From contig CAKQRE010000039.1 in assembly GCA_934271265.1 (NCBI GenBank), positions 33,854 to 97,853 of the forward strand: a DNA stretch of 64,000 nt, in the 5' to 3' direction. The stretch comes from an uncultured Clostridia bacterium. GTDB taxonomy: Bacteria > Bacillota > Clostridia > Christensenellales > Borkfalkiaceae. This document shows, one piece after another, positions 43,729 to 52,293 of the stretch; positions within the stretch are counted from its first letter, which is position 1, and each line of letters opens with the position of its first letter. The notes under the pieces are model-generated. The model saw only the letters and a program-made list of their open reading frames with translations. It did no database searches and was not told where the DNA came from. The translations under genes and the position numbers were made by a program.

Positions 43729-43757
43729 TTGCGCTATTTTTATTTTTATGGTAAAAT
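43729..43757 (+). promoter_or_regulatory. Sigma-A promoter of argS
   Basis: TTGCGC (43729-43734), 17-base spacer, TAAAAT (43752-43757), eight bases from the -35 of the divergent ychF promoter. No T-box is visible in the ~95-base leader. Confidence 0.65.
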
Positions 43758-43853
43758 TTAACCGAACGTATCAACCGAACGACAACGCCGCGCCGGAAAA
43801 GGGCGGCGGCAAAGAGGATCCGCCGTTACAAAAACGGATCGGAAAGGAAATTT

Positions 43854-45551
43854 ATGGATTACAGAACTTACATCGCAAAAAAATTACCCGATTGCGGCGT
43901 ACCCGCGGAAGAGATCGCCGCCGCCGTCACCGTTCCCCCGGACAGATCGATGGGCGATTACGCCCTCCCCTGTTTTAAATTCGCGAAGACGATGAGAAAA
44001 TCCCCCGTCAAAATCGCGGAAGATCTCGCGGCGGGCTATCCCGCCGACCACGTGATCGAAAGCGCGACCGCCGTAAACGGCTATCTCAACTTCAAAGTAA
44101 ACCGCAAGGGGCTTACGGAAGACACGCTGAAAGAAATTGCGGAGAAAGGCTCCGCATACGGTTCCGCGAAAACCGGGAACGGAAAGACGATCTGCATCGA
44201 CTACTCTTCCATCAACGTGGCGAAACCCTTCCATATCGGGCACCTTTCCACCACGGTGATCGGCGCGGCGCTGTATCGCATTTTCGGATTTCTCGGCTAT
44301 AAGGTCGTCGGGATCAACCACCTCGGCGATTACGGCACGCAGTTCGGCAAGCTGATCTACGCCTACAAAGCCTGGGGGACGAAAGAAGGCGTGGAGAAAG
44401 GGGGCGTGAAAGAACTCACCCGTCTTTACGTGAAATATCATAAAGAAGCGGAAAAGAATCCCGCCATGGACGACGAAGCGCGCCGCTATTTTAAACTGAT
44501 CGAACAGGGAGACGAAGAGTGTAACGAACTTTTCAACCGGTTCAAAGAAATCACCTTAAAAGAAGTTTCCCGCATTTACGACGAGCTTGACGTTCGCTTC
44601 GATTCCTATGCGGGCGAAAGTTTTTATAACGACAAGATGCAGCCCGTGATCGACGAGCTCGAGGAAAAAGGACTGCTGAAAACGAGCGAAGGAGCAAAGA
44701 TCGTCGATCTTTCCGATTACGGTATGCCGCCGTGTCTCATTCTCCGCTCGGACGGCGCGTCCCTTTACGCCACGAGAGATCTCGCCGCGGCTTGCTACCG
44801 CAAGGCGACTTACGATTTCGACAAATGCCTGTACGTGGTGGCGTATCAGCAGAACCTGCACTTCCGCCAGATTTTCAAGGTGCTGGAACTCATGGGAAAA
44901 CCCTGGGCGAAAGATCTGATCCACGTCGCTTACGGCATGGTGTCTTTGCTGGACGAAAACGGGAATCAGGTCGCGATGAGCACAAGAAACGGAACCGTCG
45001 TTCTGCTGGAAGACGTGTTGAACAAGTGCCACGAAAAATGTCTCGAGGTCATCGAAAAGAAAAACCCCGATCTCGAGGGCAAAGAAGAGATCGCGCGACA
45101 GATCGGCACGGGTGCCGTAATTTTCGCCGCTCTCTCTAACAGCAAGATCAAAGATATCGCGTTCAGCTATGATAAGATCCTGAATTTCGACGGCGAAACA
45201 GGTCCCTACGTACAATACACCGCCGCAAGGATCAAAAGCGTTCTGCGCAAAGCGGGCAAAAGCGGCGCTTACACGATAAACGAGATCAACGAAGACGAAT
45301 ACGCCCTGATCTCCGCCCTTGCGGCATTTCCCGAAACGGTCGCCGCCGCGGCGGATAAGCTCGAACCTTTCTTCATCACCCGCTACGCGATCGAACTTTC
45401 TTCCCTTTACAACAAATTCTATTTCGAACACAAGATCCTCGGCAGCGAGGAAAACGCGAAGAATTTCCGCATAGCGCTTTCCGAGGCGACGCTCACCGTT
45501 CTCACCAACGCGCTGACCCTTCTCGGCATCAAAACGCCGGAAAGAATGTAA
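43854..45551 (+). CDS. argS: Arginyl-tRNA synthetase
   Basis: A 565-residue class I synthetase charging tRNA-Arg. N-terminal additional domain (1-110); SSINVAKPFHIGHLSTTVIG holds the HIGH motif; the KMSKS loop is replaced by VAMSTRNGTVV, the common MSTR variant; the C-terminal DALR anticodon domain starts near YVQYTAARIKSVLRKAG. Full length. GGAAAGGAAATTT precedes the ATG. Confidence 0.96.
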   Translation: MDYRTYIAKKLPDCGVPAEEIAAAVTVPPDRSMGDYALPCFKFAKTMRKSPVKIAEDLAAGYPADHVIESATAVNGYLNFKVNRKGLTEDTLKEIAEKGSAYGSAKTGNGKTICIDYSSINVAKPFHIGHLSTTVIGAALYRIFGFLGYKVVGINHLGDYGTQFGKLIYAYKAWGTKEGVEKGGVKELTRLYVKYHKEAEKNPAMDDEARRYFKLIEQGDEECNELFNRFKEITLKEVSRIYDELDVRFDSYAGESFYNDKMQPVIDELEEKGLLKTSEGAKIVDLSDYGMPPCLILRSDGASLYATRDLAAACYRKATYDFDKCLYVVAYQQNLHFRQIFKVLELMGKPWAKDLIHVAYGMVSLLDENGNQVAMSTRNGTVVLLEDVLNKCHEKCLEVIEKKNPDLEGKEEIARQIGTGAVIFAALSNSKIKDIAFSYDKILNFDGETGPYVQYTAARIKSVLRKAGKSGAYTINEINEDEYALISALAAFPETVAAAADKLEPFFITRYAIELSSLYNKFYFEHKILGSEENAKNFRIALSEATLTVLTNALTLLGIKTPERM

Positions 45552-45599
45552 AAGCCGCCCCTTCTCGCCGAAGCGGCGTTTAATTCCATCAAAATCAGT

Positions 45600-45614
45600 C
45601 TATAAGCCGATCAA
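45600..45614 (+). repeat. Dispersed CTATAAGCCGATCAA motif
   Basis: Between argS and gph, 48 bases after the argS stop. Confidence 0.6.
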
Positions 45615-45638
45615 CCCTGTTTTTCGGAGGTTTTACAC

Positions 45639-46292
45639 ATGAAAAAAAGACTCGTTATATTTGACCTCGACGGAACGCTCACCAATACGTCGCTCGATAT
45701 CTGCGACAACGTGAATCTCGCGTTAAGAAAATTCGGTTACCCCGAAATCACCGTGGAAGAGGCAAAATTATTTGTGGGAAACGGAGCGAGAAAACTGATC
45801 GAACGCGCCTTAAAAGGCGCGCCGTGCGACCGTTTCGAAGAATTGCTCGATTTTTACAACCGATCGTATAACTTTTGCGGCAGTCCGAAAACTTACGTTT
45901 ACCCCGGCATGAAAAAAGCGATCTCCGATCTGAAGGAAAAAGGCTATCTCGCAGCCGTGATCTCCAACAAACCGCAGGACGGCACGACGGAGGTCATCCG
46001 CAAGTTTTTCGGGGACGATTGTTTCGACTATGCTTTCGGTCAGCGCGAAGGGATCAAAGTGAAACCGGATCGCGCGTGCGTCGATTTCGTCCTGAAAGAA
46101 CTTTCCGTAAAAGCGGAAGAAGCGATCTTCGTCGGCGACAGCGACGTCGACGCCATGACGGCGATCAACGCCGGCGTGGACGGCATCGCCGTTTTATGGG
46201 GATATCGTCCGAAACAGATGCTCGTCGATCTCGGCGTGAAAAGATTTGCCGACACGGCGGAAGAACTCGAAGAGATCATCCTTTCGCTGTAA
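45639..46292 (+). CDS. HAD-family phosphatase, phosphoglycolate-phosphatase type
   Basis: A 217-residue HAD hydrolase. Motif I FDLDGTLTNTSLDI with nucleophile Asp9, helical cap (about 18-85), motif II AVISNKP, motif III Lys in IKVKPDRA, motif IV FVGDSDVDAMTAINAG. The set is typical of Gph-like enzymes, which hydrolyse phosphoglycolate or related small phosphates; specificity is not certain. GGAGG precedes the ATG. The next gene starts two bases after its stop. Confidence 0.9.
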   Translation: MKKRLVIFDLDGTLTNTSLDICDNVNLALRKFGYPEITVEEAKLFVGNGARKLIERALKGAPCDRFEELLDFYNRSYNFCGSPKTYVYPGMKKAISDLKEKGYLAAVISNKPQDGTTEVIRKFFGDDCFDYAFGQREGIKVKPDRACVDFVLKELSVKAEEAIFVGDSDVDAMTAINAGVDGIAVLWGYRPKQMLVDLGVKRFADTAEELEEIILSL

Positions 46293-46294
46293 CC

Positions 46295-46858
46295 ATGCCA
46301 ATCGTTACCGCCGCCTTCGGAAATTTTTTCGCCTATTTTTCTTCCGCTCCGGAACTCTACGGTACCGGAAAAACGAAAAATGAGTCTATAAGCTCTTTAT
46401 CCGAGCTTTTATACGATCACTGCAACTGGCTTTCTCTCCCCTATCCCGACGAACGCGATCTTGCGGAGACAAAGGAAAGAGCGATCAAAAAAGCAAACCG
46501 TCTTTTTCTTCCGTGGGAAATACTTCCGGACAAAAAGACGATCGCAGCCTATCGGCAAACGGCGATACAAGCGGCGTTTTCCTTCAAAAGCATGCGGGAT
46601 TCCTTCGACGTCGAACCGCCCGCGATACGGGATATTTTCGCCCGGACGGAAGAAGAATTTACCGCCATTCTTTCGCCCTACCGACTTTCTGGGTTGATCG
46701 GGGGAACGGTCGGGCTTGCCGACGAACCATGCACGGAGAATACGCTTTGCGATCTTCGAAGGATCTCTTCCCTGCTGTATTTCTCCGCGAAAGAGATCGT
46801 TTCTTCCGCTCGCAAAAACGGCGTTCCCGTTCACGATCCTTTCCGATTTTTCCCGTAA
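46295..46858 (+). CDS. Hypothetical protein coupled to the HAD phosphatase gene
   Basis: A 187-residue soluble, largely helical protein with no family I recognise. LPWEILPDKKTIAAYRQTAI and FSFKSMRDSFDVEPPAIRDIF are its clearest amphipathic stretches. There is no own ribosome site at the ATG, two bases after the phosphatase stop, so translation probably depends on coupling. A partial copy of the dispersed motif (TCTATAAGC) lies at 46384 within it. It is real rather than chance, judging by its length, sensible composition and position, but function is unknown. Confidence 0.6.
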   Translation: MPIVTAAFGNFFAYFSSAPELYGTGKTKNESISSLSELLYDHCNWLSLPYPDERDLAETKERAIKKANRLFLPWEILPDKKTIAAYRQTAIQAAFSFKSMRDSFDVEPPAIRDIFARTEEEFTAILSPYRLSGLIGGTVGLADEPCTENTLCDLRRISSLLYFSAKEIVSSARKNGVPVHDPFRFFP

Positions 46859-46965
46859 TGTCTTGCCGCAAACAATGCGGCAATGCCCGCAATACGATGC
46901 GGAACGGAAAGCGGGAACCGCGGAGATTTCGTTCTTAAAAAATCCCGCCCTTTCTGCCGTTTCGG

Positions 46966-46994
46966 TTGACACCCGCGCAATTAACGGATATAAT
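46966..46994 (+). promoter_or_regulatory. Sigma-A promoter of a small membrane protein
   Basis: TTGACA (46966-46971), 17-base spacer, TATAAT (46989-46994): a near-consensus promoter. Confidence 0.9.
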
Positions 46995-47050
46995 AATTAC
47001 AGCTGAAACGGTTCGGGCAAAAACGTTCCGACCGAAAAGGAGATATATTT

Positions 47051-47281
47051 ATGGGTTATTGTAAGTTTATGGACGATCTTCCGTATATCGTGAAGATTCT
47101 TTTCTGTCTCCCCGTGATCGATATCCTTTGGGCGATCTATCGTATCGTAAAAGGCGTTTGCAAAGGGCATATCGTAACGCTTATCGCGGGAATCATCTGG
47201 CTTTTTGCCGGCACCACGATCTGCTGGGTTCTCGACCTTTTCTTTACGATCTTTCACATGAAAGTTCCTTTCTCGAAATGA
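47051..47281 (+). CDS. Small two-segment membrane protein
   Basis: A 76-residue protein, mostly two hydrophobic helices (about 12-34 and 40-66) joined by KGVCKGHI. AAAGGAGATATATTT precedes the ATG, and a near-consensus promoter lies about 60 bases upstream, suggesting strong expression. No family assigned. Monocistronic. Confidence 0.75.
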   Translation: MGYCKFMDDLPYIVKILFCLPVIDILWAIYRIVKGVCKGHIVTLIAGIIWLFAGTTICWVLDLFFTIFHMKVPFSK

Positions 47282-47437
47282 TCGAAAAAGGAAAATACAA
47301 GAATTATATTGTTGATAGCCGCACGGAAACGCGGTTATCACGACAACCCGCAGGACGCGATCACATCGCGCCCTTTCTTTTTACCCGATCGCGGGAAAAA
47401 GGAACTTAACGAAAAACAAAAAAATCGATACGCGGCG

Positions 47438-47466
47438 TTGACTTTACGGATCGGTTGTAATATAAT
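47438..47466 (+). promoter_or_regulatory. Sigma-A promoter of the adenine deaminase gene
   Basis: TTGACT (47438-47443), 17-base spacer, TATAAT (47461-47466). Upstream, 47313-47340 can form a hairpin (GATAGCCGC/GCGGTTATC). No further gene in 47282-47580. Confidence 0.88.
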
Positions 47467-47477
47467 ATATAAAAACC

Positions 47478-47548
47478 CGGTAACGGAAAACCACCCGGGC
47501 ATAGCCGGGCGATCGTGTCCGAACCCGGCGACATCCGGGCGATACAAA
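47478..47548 (+). other. GC-rich structured leader of the adenine deaminase gene
   Basis: The leader contains CCGGG/CCCGG blocks in tandem: ACCACCCGGGCATAGCCGGG, then CGATCGTGTCCGAACCCGG and CGACATCCGGGCGATAC, able to form alternative stems. It lacks the conserved loops of the purine riboswitch, so its role, if any, is unknown. Confidence 0.4.
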
Positions 47549-47580
47549 GTAAACGGACAGAAAAGGAGACGAAGCAAAAC

Positions 47581-49374
47581 ATGATCAACAAATTCTGCAA
47601 ACACCCGCTGGAAGAATGTACAAGAAAACTCGCCGCCGTTGCGCTCGGCAGAGAAAAAGCCGATCTCGTAATCAGAAATGCGAAAATCATAAACGTCTGC
47701 ACCCGCGAAATTCTCGACGGACGCGACGTTGCCGTAACGGAAGGAAGAATCGCGCTCGTCGGCGACGCAACCGCCTGCATCGGCGAAAATACGAAGGTCG
47801 TTGACGGAAAAGGAAAATATCTCGCCCCCGCTTTCATGGACGGGCACATGCATATCGAATCTTCCATGCTCACCGCGCACGAGTTCGCACGGATAGCGAT
47901 CGCCCACGGCACGAGCGGCGTATTTTTCGATCCGCATGAGCTCTGCAACGTGCTCGGACTGGACGGCGTGCGCTATATGTTGCAGGACGCCGCCGGCACG
48001 CCGCTGAAAGCAATGCTCACCACTCCCTCCTGCGTACCCGCCGTTCCCGGTTTCGAAGACACCGGCGCAGAGATCCATCCCGCCGATATTGCCGAAACCA
48101 TGAAGTGGGACGAATGCGTAGGCTTAGGCGAAATGATGAATTTCCCCGGGATCCTTTCTTCCGATAAACACACCCATGACATCGTGGGGGAAACGCTGAA
48201 AGGCGGCAAAGTCGTAACGGGGCATTATTCCGTGCCGGACACCGCCGCGGGGCTGAATGCCTACGTCGCTTCCGGCGTAAGATGCTGCCACGAGTCGACC
48301 ACGGAAGAATCGGCGCTTGAAAAAATGCGCCTCGGCATGTATGCCATGCTGCGTGAAGGTTCCGCATGGCACGATCTGCAGGAAGTTGCGAAGGCGGTCA
48401 CGAAGCATGAGATCGACACTCGTTTCGCCTGTCTGATCTCCGACGACACCCACCCGCACACCCTCGTTTCGAAAGGACATCTCGACTATATCGTAAAACG
48501 CGCGATCGAAGAAGGGATCGACCCTGTTTCCGCCATTCAGATGGTAACGATCAACGTGGCGCAGTGTTTCGCCCTCGATCACGAACTCGGCTCGATCGCT
48601 CCGTCCAAATGCGCCGATATGGTTCTCATTTCCGATCTTGAAAACTGCGTGGTAGACGAAGTTTTCATCGACGGCGAGCTCGTGGCGAAAGGCGGAAAGA
48701 CGATTGCGACGTTCACCCCGTATACCTATCCGGAAAAAGCTTATCAGACGATCCGTTGCGGAAAAATTTCCGCAGAAGACCTTAAGATCCCCGCTGCGGG
48801 AAAAGTGAAAGTGCACGCAATCGAGGTGATCGGCGGAAAAACGAGCACGATCGACCGCCTTGTCGACATGACAGCCGAAAACGGGGAACTCCGCGCCGAT
48901 CCTTCGCAGGATCTGATGAAAGCCTGCGTGATCGACCGCCACCATGCAAACGGATCGATCGGAAAAGGATTCGTGAAAGGCTTCGGCATCCGTTGCGGCG
49001 CGCTGGCTCAGACGGTCGCGCACGACGCGCATAACCTTTTCGTAGTCGGAACGAACGACAGCGATATGGTCCTTGCCGCAAACACGCTGATCGGATGCGG
49101 CGGAGGGCTCGTTGCCGTGAAGGACGGCAAGATACTCGGTCTCGTTCCCCTGCCGGTCGCGGGATTGATCAGCGACAAACCTCTTGAGGAAACGGATGAG
49201 AAAGTCGCCGAACTCGAAAACGCCTGGAAGGAACTCGGATGTACCCTTCCCTCGCCCTTTATGACGATGGCGATCATCTCCCTCGCCTGCCTGCCCGAAG
49301 TTCGCCTGACCGACCGCGGACTTGTGGACTGCCGTACTTTCAGTTTCCTCAACCTGATCGAAAAACAACAATAA
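47581..49374 (+). CDS. ade: Adenine deaminase
   Basis: A 597-residue amidohydrolase-superfamily metalloenzyme converting adenine to hypoxanthine and ammonia. The metal site is GHMHIESSMLTAHEFA; VFFDPHELCNVLGLDG and HDAHNLFVVGTNDSDMVLAA are further family blocks, and the C-terminal domain ends with LPEVRLTDRGLVD. Full length for the COG1001 type. I start it at 47581, where homologues begin; GGAG lies 12 bases upstream. Purine salvage. The stop codon is immediately followed by a dispersed repeat. Confidence 0.95.
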   Translation: MINKFCKHPLEECTRKLAAVALGREKADLVIRNAKIINVCTREILDGRDVAVTEGRIALVGDATACIGENTKVVDGKGKYLAPAFMDGHMHIESSMLTAHEFARIAIAHGTSGVFFDPHELCNVLGLDGVRYMLQDAAGTPLKAMLTTPSCVPAVPGFEDTGAEIHPADIAETMKWDECVGLGEMMNFPGILSSDKHTHDIVGETLKGGKVVTGHYSVPDTAAGLNAYVASGVRCCHESTTEESALEKMRLGMYAMLREGSAWHDLQEVAKAVTKHEIDTRFACLISDDTHPHTLVSKGHLDYIVKRAIEEGIDPVSAIQMVTINVAQCFALDHELGSIAPSKCADMVLISDLENCVVDEVFIDGELVAKGGKTIATFTPYTYPEKAYQTIRCGKISAEDLKIPAAGKVKVHAIEVIGGKTSTIDRLVDMTAENGELRADPSQDLMKACVIDRHHANGSIGKGFVKGFGIRCGALAQTVAHDAHNLFVVGTNDSDMVLAANTLIGCGGGLVAVKDGKILGLVPLPVAGLISDKPLEETDEKVAELENAWKELGCTLPSPFMTMAIISLACLPEVRLTDRGLVDCRTFSFLNLIEKQQ

Positions 49375-49399
49375 TCGGCTTATAGGCTTAGTATTCGTT
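49374..49399 (-). repeat. Fused dispersed repeats
   Basis: On the plus strand ATCGGCTTATA is joined to TAGGCTTAGTATTCGTT; the only place where both motif families are clearly contiguous. It begins on the last base of the adenine deaminase stop codon. Confidence 0.7.
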
Positions 49400-49425
49400 C
49401 TATCGCATCTTGTTGCCGGACGAAC

Positions 49426-49468
49426 AAAAAGACATCTTTTCCCGGACGGAAAAGATGTCTTTTTATAT
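49426..49468 (+). terminator. Terminator after ade
   Basis: AAAAAGACATCTTTT and AAAAGATGTCTTTTT, a perfect 15-base stem with a 9-base loop. Confidence 0.92.
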
Positions 49469-49624
49469 TGTTTGAAAACAGCCTCGCGCTGCCTCTTTGC
49501 ACGCTTTTCACTCTTGCGGAATATACTGCTATCAGAGATGACAGGAGGAAAGGATCCGACTCTGCCCGACAGAAGATATTCGCTTCAGCGACCGGTTTGG
49601 CAGACGAGGATCCGCAAGACACGG

Positions 49625-50404
49625 ATGAAGGAAACGATCCCGGGGATCCTGATCCCCTTTCTCGGCACGACGCTCGGCGCGGCGTGCGTATTTTTTCTGA
49701 AGACAAAACTCCGCGACGGAGTGCGGCGCGCCCTTGCGGGATTTGCCGCGGGCGTGATGACGGCAGCTTCCGTATGGAGCCTTCTTCTCCCCGCGATCGA
49801 ACAGACGGAAAGCCTCGCCGTTCCTTCCTTTCTTCCCGCCCTGATCGGATTCTGGGGCGGAATTATCTTTCTCCTGCTGATCGACTTATGGCTTCTCCGC
49901 ATTCTCCCGAAAGCCAAAACTCCGGACGGAGGATCCCGCCGCTCCGGAAAAATTGCCCTGCCGATCCTCGCGATCACCCTGCACAACCTGCCGGAAGGAA
50001 TGGCGGTAGGGGCGGTTTATGCGGGATATCTCGCAGGAAACGAAGGGATCTCGCAGGCGACGGCTTTCGCCCTCGCCTTCGGCATCGCCGTGCAGAATAT
50101 TCCCGAAGGAGCGATCGTATCGCTGCCCCTGCACGCAAGCGGCATGAAAAAGGGAAAAGCGTTTTTCGGCGGAGCGGCGTCCGGCATCGTGGAACCGATC
50201 GGCGCGGCGATCACGATCGCGGCGGCAAGTCTCGTTCTGCCTCTTCTCCCGTATTTTCTCGCCTTTGCCGCGGGCGCAATGATCTACGTTGCGGTGAAAG
50301 AACTGATCCCAGAATCGGTCGAGGGAGAAAATTGTACCGCGGGGCTTTTGTTCTACGCGGCGGGTTTCAGCCTGATGATGACACTCGACGTAGCCCTCGG
50401 CTGA
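49625..50404 (+). CDS. ZIP-family metal transporter
   Basis: A 259-residue integral membrane protein with about eight membrane segments. ITLHNLPEGMAVGAVYAG is the metal-binding TM4 (His-Asn...Pro-Glu-Gly) and GIAVQNIPEGAIVSLPL the TM5 counterpart of GufA/ZupT-type ZIPs, which import Zn or Fe. I begin at 49625 because family members start (M)KETIPGILIPFLGTTLG; only GAGGA about 14 bases upstream serves as ribosome site, and an earlier in-frame ATG at 49538 cannot be excluded. Confidence 0.88.
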   Translation: MKETIPGILIPFLGTTLGAACVFFLKTKLRDGVRRALAGFAAGVMTAASVWSLLLPAIEQTESLAVPSFLPALIGFWGGIIFLLLIDLWLLRILPKAKTPDGGSRRSGKIALPILAITLHNLPEGMAVGAVYAGYLAGNEGISQATAFALAFGIAVQNIPEGAIVSLPLHASGMKKGKAFFGGAASGIVEPIGAAITIAAASLVLPLLPYFLAFAAGAMIYVAVKELIPESVEGENCTAGLLFYAAGFSLMMTLDVALG

Positions 50405-50439
50405 CCGTAACGAAAAATTCGCGATACCCCGATAAATAA

Positions 50440-50482
50440 CCCCGACGGATGGATCGATCCCAAACCCGTCGGGGCTTTTCAT
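50440..50482 (+). terminator. Terminator after the ZIP gene
   Basis: CCCCGACGG and CCGTCGGGG around a 17-base loop, followed by CTTTTCATTT. Confidence 0.75.
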
Positions 50483-50603
50483 TTCATTTATCCTCAGGCT
50501 CGGCATATACGGTCGCTATGCTTAGCGTCCGAAAAATTTTTCGGACAAGTTCCGCCGCAGGTTCGTTTTTTTACGGCGAAAGCGGTTTTCCTCGCCATGG
50601 CAC

Positions 50604-50632
50604 TTGATTCCTGCAAAGAAATGTGATATAAT
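50604..50632 (+). promoter_or_regulatory. Promoter-like sequence facing the pyrR 3' end
   Basis: TTGATT (50604-50609), 17-base spacer, TATAAT (50627-50632), on the plus strand with no protein gene downstream; it would read antisense into pyrR. Confidence 0.6.
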
Positions 50633-50815
50633 AGAAGCGAGAAAACTTGCTTGCAAGAGTTTTGGAGCGCAGTATTTCAACGAAAACGGCGGTTTGTCGA
50701 AGACAAAGCGCATGGCAACGGCAGTTGCCGACAAAATTTGTTTTGTCACGTTTCTAAGTTATAATTATAGCGAGAAAACTTGCTTGCAATGGTTTTCAGG
50801 CGCAGATTTTCGAAC
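50627..50815 (+). repeat. Tandem-duplicated promoter/leader-like unit beyond pyrR
   Basis: Two units 133 bases apart (50627 and 50760) each read TATAAT, three bases, AGCGAGAAAACTTGCTTGCAA, then GTTTT and GCGCAG. Between them two perfect hairpins stand side by side: GGCAAC/GTTGCC (50714-50729) and GACAAAA/TTTTGTC (50730-50747). Each unit is later followed by ATGGCAACG, the second being the antisense of the last pyrR codons. No protein gene is evident in 50483-50815. Confidence 0.7.
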
Positions 50816-51343
50816 TCATTCGTATATGGCAACGCTCGTTTCGCCGTCCACGCTTTCCACCTTTACGACGATCTCTTCTTTCAACGAGGACGGAACGTTT
50901 TTTCCGACGAAATCGGCGCGGACGGGAAGTTCCCTGTGTCCGCGGTCAACCAGGACGGCAAGGCGAATGGAGCTTGCCCTTCCGGCGGCAAGAATAGCAT
51001 CTATCGCGGCACGCGTCGTTCTGCCGGTAAAAAGTACGTCGTCCACCAGGATCACGTCCTTTCCCGTCACGTTAAAAGTTGTGTCCGGTTCTCTTTTCAC
51101 CTCGATCTCTCGGTTTAAGTCATCGCGGTAATGGGTGATATCGAGTTCGTACAAAGGCAGGCGTACGCCGGTATTCACCTCCACGTGAGAGCGGATCGTT
51201 TCCGCCAGAGGCACGCCGCGCGTTTTGATACCGACGAGCACGGCGTTGGAAATATCCTGCGAACGCTCGATGATCTCGTAAGAAATTCTCGTCATCGCCC
51301 GTCTTACGGCGAGCTCGTCCATAATTTGTGTTTTGATCTGCAT
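50816..51343 (-). CDS. pyrR: Bifunctional pyrimidine operon regulator/uracil phosphoribosyltransferase PyrR
   Basis: A 175-residue type I phosphoribosyltransferase-fold protein. VILVDDVLFTGRTTRAAID is the PRPP loop; LAVLVDRGHRELPVRADFVGKN is the conserved PyrR C-terminal block. In Firmicutes it binds pyr mRNA in response to UMP. The ATG at 51343 is preceded by AAGGGG; a longer frame upstream crosses the promoter. No pyr biosynthesis genes follow, and I find no PyrR-binding loop in its own leader, so it probably acts on pyr mRNA elsewhere. Confidence 0.94.
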   Translation of the reverse strand: MQIKTQIMDELAVRRAMTRISYEIIERSQDISNAVLVGIKTRGVPLAETIRSHVEVNTGVRLPLYELDITHYRDDLNREIEVKREPDTTFNVTGKDVILVDDVLFTGRTTRAAIDAILAAGRASSIRLAVLVDRGHRELPVRADFVGKNVPSSLKEEIVVKVESVDGETSVAIYE

Positions 51344-51371
51344 ATGCTTTAACCCCTTGCCGTACCGGCGA

Positions 51372-51398
51372 CCGGATCGCTTTCGGAAAACGATCCGG
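51372..51398. repeat. Hairpin in the pyrR leader
   Basis: CCGGATCG and CGATCCGG, perfect 8-base arms with an 11-base loop, between the pyrR promoter and start codon. It lacks the conserved PyrR-binding loop sequence. Confidence 0.5.
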
Positions 51399-51411
51399 AT
51401 TGACAAATAAA

Positions 51412-51440
51412 ATGATATCACAACGGATAGCGGTTGTCAA
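51412..51440 (-). promoter_or_regulatory. Sigma-A promoter of pyrR
   Basis: Reverse strand: TTGACA (51440-51435), 17-base spacer, TATCAT (51417-51412). A plus-strand TTGACA at 51400-51405 may belong to upp, but no convincing -10 follows. Confidence 0.75.
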
Positions 51441-51495
51441 ACGTTCTGCCTGCCCGATCCGTTGAAAAATAATCAATCAAAAGAGGTATTCCACG

Positions 51496-52137
51496 ATGGA
51501 AGACTACATGAAAAACGTAACCATTTTCAATCACCCCCTCATCAACCATAAAATCACGCACCTGTGCGACGTGAACACCAACACCAAGGAATTCCGCGAG
51601 ATCGTTTCCGAACTCGCCATGCTGATGGGCTATGAAGCCTTCCGCGACATCCGCACAAAAGACGTTACGATCCAGGCCCCTCTGTCTTCTTTCCCTTCGC
51701 CCGTGATCGACGAACAGATCACCATCGTTCCCATTCTCCGCGCGGGGCTCGGCATGGTTGACGGGCTTGTTTCTCTTTTCCCCAACGCGAAAATCGGACA
51801 TATCGGACTTTACCGCGACGAAGAAACGCTGGAACCGCACGAATACTATTGCAAACTGCCGAAAGATACTCTTGACGGACAGGTCATCGTGGTAGATCCC
51901 GCCCTTGCCACGGGCGGAAGCGCAAGCGCGGCGATCCGTTTCATCAAAGAAAGAGGATTCAAGAGGATCAAACTTCTTTCTCTGATCGGCGCGCCCCAGG
52001 GCGTAAAGAGAGTCACCGAGGATCACCCCGACGTAAAGGTATACGTCGCGCACTATGCCGACGCTCCCTTAAACGAACACGGATATATCGTAACGGCGTT
52101 CGGCGACGCAGGAGACAGAATTTTCGGCACGAAATAA
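51496..52137 (+). CDS. upp: Uracil phosphoribosyltransferase
   Basis: A 213-residue enzyme making UMP from uracil and PRPP. VTIFNHPLINHKITHLCDVN at the start, PILRAGLGMVDGLVSLFPNA, and the PRPP loop VIVVDPALATGGSASAAIRF are all canonical; the C-terminal GYIVTAFGDAGDRIFGTK is complete. AGAGG lies nine bases before the first ATG. Divergent from pyrR, a sensible salvage/regulation pair. Confidence 0.97.
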   Translation: MEDYMKNVTIFNHPLINHKITHLCDVNTNTKEFREIVSELAMLMGYEAFRDIRTKDVTIQAPLSSFPSPVIDEQITIVPILRAGLGMVDGLVSLFPNAKIGHIGLYRDEETLEPHEYYCKLPKDTLDGQVIVVDPALATGGSASAAIRFIKERGFKRIKLLSLIGAPQGVKRVTEDHPDVKVYVAHYADAPLNEHGYIVTAFGDAGDRIFGTK

Positions 52138-52201
52138 TCGCTTTCCGAAAGAACGAAGCGTCACTCACTCTGCGGCGTTATCGTTACAAAAATACGATTA
52201 A

Positions 52202-52217
52202 ACAGCTTATAGGCTAT
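52202..52217. repeat. Degenerate dispersed motif after upp
   Basis: AGCTTATAGGCT is a variant of the CGGCTTATAG motif, lying between the upp stop and its terminator. Confidence 0.4.
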
Positions 52218-52254
52218 CATTTTCGGAAACTCCCGAAAAACAGACCGAGATATA

Positions 52255-52293
52255 AAACAAGGGCGCGGAAAAATATTCCGCGCCCTTGTTTTA
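52255..52293. terminator. Bidirectional terminator
   Basis: AACAAGGGCGCGGAA and TTCCGCGCCCTTGTT, perfect 15-base arms with a five-base loop, A-run left and T-run right. The stop codon of the convergent small gene lies at its edge. Confidence 0.92.

Noticed and set aside
47478..47580. Purine riboswitch before adenine deaminase
   Set aside because: Conserved aptamer loops are not present.
48124..49371. Antisense 415-codon frame over adenine deaminase
   Set aside because: Adenine deaminase motifs on the plus strand are unambiguous.
51344..51411. PyrR-dependent attenuator in the pyrR leader
   Set aside because: The hairpin there lacks the conserved PyrR-binding loop, and there is no terminator T-run.
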